From Aplidium turbinatum (Eukaryota; Chordata; Ascidiacea; Aplousobranchia; Polyclinidae), in the NCBI GenBank assembly GCA_918807975.1, contig OU964918.1:58016477-58080476 (forward strand): 64,000 nucleotides of DNA, in the 5' to 3' direction. The position numbers and the translations under genes were made by a program. Positions 60,001 to 64,000 of this stretch are shown here, one piece after another. Each line of letters opens with the position of its first letter. The stretch's first letter is position 1. The notes below the pieces were generated by a model, which was not told the origin of the DNA, searched no databases, and saw only the letters and a program-made list of their open reading frames with translations.

Positions 60001-61858
60001 AAAGAACTCCTGCTTCGGCATCTCTTCGGCGAGCTGGAAGGGAAATCATCAGGACCGCAAACCTTCAAAGGATTTATCGACCGTGTCGTCGTTAATGATA
60101 AGTGCTAAATGGGAGAATTTGAAGTCGTCGAGTTCGAGAAGATAACATCCAATCTGACAGAAGTCGATGAGGTGATGGAATTAGTGGCGATCAAAAGTAT
60201 CTGCTCGATGTGTTGGTCATCGAGGGGAGTCTGCCTCCAGAAAGCATTTGATTCCGTGATCCAGGAAAACAGGGTCATGCACGATGGCTTAATCTCACTT
60301 CAAGGATATGCCGACTTTATATCTCGGAGCCAGAACCAACAGAGGCGCTGATAGAAATGATGACGTACATCGTTAAAGTTTACGCTCCCATCTGGTTTAC
60401 TACCAAGCAAAACAAGAATTAAGGTCACTTTGCTGCTCGGTCCTTTCTTCGGTTGGTTAAGCTGACACTATCTGACAGGCCAATTAAAAAAGTCGTCGAC
60501 AGTGGCCTACAATCAAACACCTTCGCTGCGCATTCGAGAATGTAGTGTTGGCCTTTCTGCATGACGATTCTATACCAATGCGTAGACTAAATCGGATCCA
60601 GAAAGCAAGGAACGAGTACACTGGTGGGATATGTCGCTACGAAATTCCTAAACTAAACTTTGAGTACACAGATTTGACAACAAACTTGTTGCTCCGGTGG
60701 AACGAGCGGAAACTCACTGAGCCACTAATTCTACTCGATTTCAGCATGGAACAGCTCACAGAGCTTTTCGTCGAGACCGATGCTCCTACATCGATTGACA
60801 GTTTTCCGTGCTGCACACAAGCAGTTGAGCGCGAAATCAAACTCGTCACCGAAGTAAGCGATGAAGCCATCGGCCATGACAACAGACATGAACTTGCTGA
60901 CGCGAACTGCTGCTCGCTCACATCGTTCACGTTTTGAGTCAAAAAAAGATTACGTTCTGTGATTGTTTTCGTCGTTTTGCGTATTTTCTTCAAAAAAAAA
61001 ATGTTTTTTTTACTTTTTGGGGTAATATTGACTTTTTTGTGCGGCGTCTTCCCGCGCCCCGATCTAAAAAATATTTACAGATTATTTGTTTGTGACCTAA
61101 GCCTCCTATCTGAGCCGAGTTGCTAAGTGATTTGACAAAAAAAGTGCATTGACGGCTCTCCCTAATGTACAGTAATTATACATAACTATATGATTATAAG
61201 ATATGATTACTATATGATAACTATATGATTATATGATATGATTACTATATGATAACTATATGATTATATGATATGATTACTGTATGATAACTATATGATT
61301 ATATGATAAATGCTGTTAATACTACAAAAACTGCTCAATGGCAGGCGAAAAGTCAAGCAGAGCGAATTTCATCAAAATTAGTTAGGCTACTAGTTCACTA
61401 AAAACCTTCAAATCAAAAAACTAAAAATTTATAAACCTTAGTGAACTAGTAACTAATTTTGATGTAACGACATAATTACAATTTTTTTAAATTATACGAC
61501 AATATCATAATTTCCATATAAAAATTAAAAATAATGTTTAGATGTTTTTTCAATACTAAAACAAACCACAAACTGTAACCTACAACAAAATCTTGAAAAC
61601 CTTAAATTAGAAATTAGAAATTTCTGAAATCCTTGATCGATAAATTAATTATAAATTAAAAAAGTAAAAATTAAAAGTAACAAAAATTTATAAAAGTTAG
61701 TTATTAAACGTAAGTCAGTCTTTATGAGCAAATTTTGAGACAAAGGTTATTTTTCTCATACTTGTAAAGAGCATATTTCGTTTCACCATCAAAATCCTCC
61801 ATATCAACTCTCATTTTATATGCTCCATTTTTAGTTAATTTGTGGAGAATATTCAAAC
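48034..61858 (-). CDS. Ficolin-like fibrinogen-domain lectin, gene 4 (5' exons outside window)
   Basis: Three exons on the minus strand: 61858-61762 (97 nt), 50360-50296 (65) and 48275-48034 (242, TAA stop), with correct GT/AG borders and the same phases as genes 1-3. They encode [20 protein letters not shown], then [19 protein letters not shown], then [37 protein letters not shown] and the ending RIEMKLKKK. The calcium-site DRDQD and the final cysteine pair are present. The upstream exons (fibrinogen start, collagen part, signal peptide) are not found up to 64000 and should lie beyond the edge. The intron between exons 4 and 5 is 11.4 kb and contains three large transposons. The visible frame is intact. 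Confidence 0.88.
48379..49104 (+). mobile_element. Internally deleted hAT element with transposase C-terminus
   Basis: Ends CAGGGGTCGGCAACC and GGTTGCCGACCCCTG are perfect complements, with subterminal GGCCCGC repeats, and the octamer ATGTAAAG flanks both sides (48371-48378, 49105-49112). The frame 48567-48881 carries the hAT C-terminal dimerisation region ([36 protein letters not shown]) in the wording typical of the GTF2IRD2/ZBED-like group. The rest of the transposase is deleted. It lies in the last intron of gene 4, in the opposite direction. Confidence 0.9.
49185..49376 (-). repeat. tRNA-derived SINE, family C
   Basis: Minus-strand copy with GGCGGCGCAATAGATAA head, B box GGTTCGATTCCC and the family body and tail (CTCGTTAG). 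B box is better preserved than in the other two copies. Confidence 0.8.
49778..49824 (+). ncRNA. Hammerhead ribozyme (type I, minimal)
   Basis: Stem I CTGCA (49778-49782) pairs with TGCAG (49820-49824). The core CTGAGGA (49783-49789) fits the CUGANGA consensus. Stem II GGCC/GGCC with GGAA loop (49790-49801) is perfect. GAAA is at 49802-49805. Stem III is ACGGT/ACTGT with a GTGC loop (49805-49818, one G-U pair). The cleavage triplet GTC ends at 49819. Every conserved position of a self-cleaving hammerhead is present. In animals such motifs sit in retrozymes and Penelope-like elements; I saw no reverse transcriptase nearby. A decayed relative is at 3992-4039. Confidence 0.85.
50400..50760. repeat. 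AT-rich low-complexity tract
   Basis: Dense TAATAATATTAAT wording with almost no G or C, inside the long intron of gene 4. Confidence 0.8.
51405..51880 (+). pseudogene. LINE 3' end (CR1/L2/Rex-like)
   Basis: The reading [20 protein letters not shown], then [13 protein letters not shown] and a stop near 51575, is the usual C-terminus of CR1/L2/Rex-type reverse transcriptases. About 300 bp of 3' UTR follow, ending with AACAAAATAAACTGAACTGAA. Different LINE family from the other fragments. Confidence 0.75.
52357..58311. mobile_element. Large hAT-ended element, 6 kb, containing a piggyBac transposase
   Basis: Ends CAGTGTTCTTCAAC and GTTGAAGACCACTG, flanked by the perfect octamer CATTAAAT (52349-52356 and 58312-58319). 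Subterminal GGGGGCGATTT repeats occur on both sides. No hAT transposase was recognised inside; instead 54379-56085 encodes a piggyBac transposase. I found no TTAA-bounded piggyBac ends around it. The remaining interior (52680-54360 and 56100-57770) shows no recognised gene. Confidence 0.85.
54379..56085 (+). pseudogene. piggyBac transposase (DDE_Tnp_1_7), nearly complete
   Basis: 54379-54681 gives an acidic N-terminus (about 100 residues, [20 protein letters not shown]). A second frame, 54662-55975, gives the core: [21 protein letters not shown] and [13 protein letters not shown] (first Asp), [20 protein letters not shown] (second Asp), and [14 protein letters not shown] (third Asp). The frame then changes again, and [17 protein letters not shown] and [19 protein letters not shown] follow. 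The total fits the usual 550-600 residues. There are two frame changes near 54665 and one or two near 55890-55950. The C-terminal cysteine finger is not evident. The distinct wording from the fragments in 36732-45308 shows a different piggyBac lineage. Confidence 0.88.
58368..61164 (+). mobile_element. hAT-like element with decayed transposase of unclear group
   Basis: Ends TAGGGAGGGCCGTC and the reverse complement of TAGGGAGAGCCGTC, with TTAGCAACTCG inside both, flanked by the perfect octamer ATGTACAG (58360-58367 and 61165-61172). The interior 58960-60940 is richer in G+C than its surroundings and has coding-like pieces in several frames: [44 protein letters not shown] and, in another frame near 59960-60110, QLH- and [20 protein letters not shown]-like text. 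That last wording recalls a transposase-like protein common in cnidarian and arthropod genomes that I cannot name. Inserted only 40 bp from the previous hAT element. Confidence 0.7.
61184..61308 (+). repeat. 35-bp tandem repeat, about 3.5 units
   Basis: Unit AACTATATGATTATATGATA followed by TGATTACTATATGAT, repeated with one or two changes, starting 12 bp past the right target duplication of the hAT-like element. Confidence 0.9.
61369..61464. repeat. Small inverted repeat
   Basis: TTAGTGAACTAGTAACTAAT at 61438-61457 and its complement at about 61373-61398 flank a 40-bp loop. The left arm has TAGGCTA where the right arm has TA. Confidence 0.8.
61383..61389. other. 5-bp micro-insertion (TAGGCTA) in one arm of an inverted repeat
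   Basis: Left arm AATTAGTTAGGCTACTAGTTC against right arm (complement) AATTAGTTACTAGTTC: the only difference is GGCTA after TA. Confidence 0.85.
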
Positions 61859-61924
61859 CTGGAAGGAATGGAACAATACATTTAACAACAAATGTGACAT
61901 TTTTTGTTGTTAAAAACTACACGT

Positions 61925-62150
61925 GAAGCAACTGTTAAGCAACGCACTACTCTCCATTCAGTGGCATGTAATGGATGAAATAACTTCCCAACAACAACAC
62001 TTCGACAATCGGAAACTTCACTCTTTCAATCTGGGTAACCAGGCCTGTGTCAGTGGTTCAAAGTCTCTACAAGTATGCGAAACTCCCAGGATTTATCTCT
62101 CAAAGAAGCTTTCCCGGTCCGAGGATAAAGATTCTATCAATCAGTCAAAT
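61925..62150 (+). repeat. SINE family B, body without head
   Basis: Matches the 3' two thirds of the copy at 22944-23280 (AGCAACGCACTACTCTCCAT, GGTAACCAGGCCTGTGTC, GGTCCGAGGATAAAGATTC). The tRNA-like head is missing. It lies close upstream of exon 4 of gene 4, in opposite direction. Confidence 0.8.
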
Positions 62151-62159
62151 ATCATAGAA

Positions 62160-62620
62160 TTTAAATTTAAAACGGGCATGTTCATTGACTTAAATTATGA
62201 GGCTTACTGATGTTTTACCGAGCATCTTAATTCAAACACTTGATGGAAATTGCTACTCGGCACCCACCACAACATATTTCCCTCGCACTTGTCTGCAAAT
62301 TCTGCATTCATTTGGTTTGCAAGCGATTTTGATTGTTTGGTCCCGAAATAAACGTCACGATTCACGAATCATTGATTCAAAATTTCGTTGGCAATGACAA
62401 TCAAATCGAGTTTGTCCATTTACGGTGTCTGGGTTTTTCTGTACTCGATGTTGTTGTTTCTGTCTCTTCGAAATGAGTTTGTCAAACGGGAGCGGTGAAA
62501 ATGATAGATCCTCGATCCCGAGGACTTATATGACGACTAACTGTTTAAGGGGGTAATGTGCTCAAATATTTAAAAAAAAATATGTTTTTTTCCATTTTGT
62601 GTTTTTGTTGGTTTTGGATA
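62160..62620. other. No recognised feature
   Basis: Intron of gene 4; nothing recognised. Confidence 0.4.
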
Positions 62621-62621
62621 G

Positions 62622-63745
62622 GTTAACTCGACCTGTTATCAGCCGGGACCTGATGGTCCCGCCCTTCACTAGTTTTGAAATTTTATATAGAAAGAATTTT
62701 TCTAAAGCGCTAATATTTCTTGACTTTTACTTTTTATCATTTGAGCATCGTTTAAACCTAAATTGGTTATTTTTGGAACATTATGTGGTTCACAATAAGC
62801 ATTTTGTCACAGGTTGTTCAGAAATTTTGTCTAAATTCCTATATTTTGGCAATCGTCCTCGAAATGACTCATCGCTTGTGCTATTGTATACACAGTGGCC
62901 GCAGTCAACCGCGAGTCAAGTCATCAATCACACATTTAAACTTTAACTAAACGCAATGGGACTCATAGTGCAATTTATCGTTTTATCTAAATCCCAGGCA
63001 GTTTTTGTTGCGTCATTGCACAATCTCGGCAAGTGAAGTTGACCAGTTTTTACGAAGATTCGACGTGTTCAAAACATGAAAAGCAAACTTTGGCTACTAG
63101 GAATGATCCGTTACTTTAGTTTAGTATTTACACTTTGCTACTTCTGAGTTCTGAAAAGAAAAACAGGGCTAATCACAACCGAATCATCAACCACAGTTAT
63201 CCACAAAGCGTTGTACCATTATGTGTAGACGACATCAGAGGAACGGGTTATTCCAAAAAAAGAAATAATCTCGGCAAAGTTTCTGATCGTCGCTCCAAAT
63301 GCAATATGCCTTTTTGCACAAAGCACATATTGAAACTATGTATGTCATGCCATTCATGACATGTAGGCTACAGTTGAGAAGGAGCGATCTTCCCGGCGTA
63401 AGCACTACCTGACTACTCACAACAGAACTGCGAGCATTGTGTTTCTCTAAATGCTTGTGAACTGAATTTTTCATAACTCCACGATCATTTGTGTGTTGAT
63501 CAAGAATTGTGGTACATTTCATTTTTAATTATGTAAAAGTAAAATTAACTATTCTTACATTGTCTCGACATTGCCAGACTCAAGTTAAACAACCCAGACA
63601 GAAAAACCGTCATTTTTACATTGATTCAACGTCTGAAAAATGACGGGTTTTGCTGTCTGGGAAATTTAGCAAAAAGCAGCAGCCCAGGCAGAAAAGTTGG
63701 CATTTATATCGTTTCAACGTTTAGCTACATTGAAAAGTATCAAAA
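62622..63745 (-). repeat. 1.1-kb dispersed repeat R1, copy 2 (inverted)
   Basis: Reverse complement of 18136-19258 with few differences, including the 70-bp hairpin at 63590-63662. In gene 2 the copy lies in the intron after exon 4; here it lies in the intron before exon 4 of gene 4, so the two are independent insertions or a rearranged duplicate. Confidence 0.85.
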
Positions 63746-64000
63746 AGAAGCTTTTTTTTCTGATTCTAAAACATTTTGGCAGGTTGAAATGAAAGCTACA
63801 CTCTATGTTATGAAATGAAACGCCTGAGAAAACAGCTGACTGGAAATCGTGTCACCGTACCTATACTTCTAACCCAGCCAGTAAATCAACCACTTTCAAC
63901 AATGATTCGACGTCTGCAGGCGTTAAATAAATGTAAAAAGGACCAATTTTGCAGGCTGGGAAAGAATGTGATAACCTAGAGTTCTTTCAACCAGAAAATC
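63745..64000. other. Right window edge
   Basis: A second, weaker unit resembling the R1 end lies at 63860-63960 (CAACAATGATTCGACGTCTG between AGCCAG and CAGGCTGGG). No exon of gene 4 seen. Confidence 0.4.

Overview
The window looks like invertebrate-deuterostome nuclear DNA, most likely a tunicate. It is AT-rich, has spliced genes with short exons and long introns, and is packed with DNA transposons, LINE 3' ends and tRNA-derived SINEs. The only host genes I can support are four paralogues of a ficolin-like secreted lectin: signal peptide, nine Gly-X-Y triplets, then a fibrinogen-related domain. The species assignment is inference, not something the sequence proves.

Layout. Gene 1 (+, exons 3394-5701) shows only the last four exons and continues off the left edge. 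Gene 2 (+, 11760-21909) has all six exons and an intact 305-residue frame. Gene 3 (+, 25084-36428) also has six exons but is stopped in its last exon by a 5-bp insertion. Gene 4 (-, 61858 down to 48034) shows its last three exons and continues off the right edge. Exon lengths and phases are the same in all four, and upstream DNA of genes 2 and 3 is duplicated (9440-10500 and 23650-24690), so the cluster grew by segmental duplication plus one inversion.

Between exons lie: hAT elements with readable 8-bp target duplications (37695-38133, 48379-49104, 52357-58311, 58368-61164 and others), a piggyBac with TTAA ends (36732-45308) whose transposase is split by later insertions (an ISL2EU/PIF-like DDE gene and a THAP gene), a Kolobok-like THAP element with TTAA ends (14210-15778), a second piggyBac transposase (54379-56085), an RTE-type LINE, several LINE 3' ends, four SINE families, and long foldback repeats.

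Two signals stand out. First, the 7-mer TAGGCTA/TAGCCTA and the 8-mer TAGGCCTA are far too common, and wherever a related uninserted copy or an old reading frame can be compared, they turn out to be 5- or 6-bp insertions at a TA dinucleotide (TA becomes TA-GGC-TA or TA-GGCC-TA). They break gene 3, sit in one of its splice donors, and shift frames in a LINE and a DNA transposase. Their form fits excision footprints of a TA-targeting transposon with GGC...GCC ends. Second, 49778-49824 folds as a complete minimal hammerhead ribozyme with a GUC cleavage triplet, and a decayed relative lies at 3992-4039.
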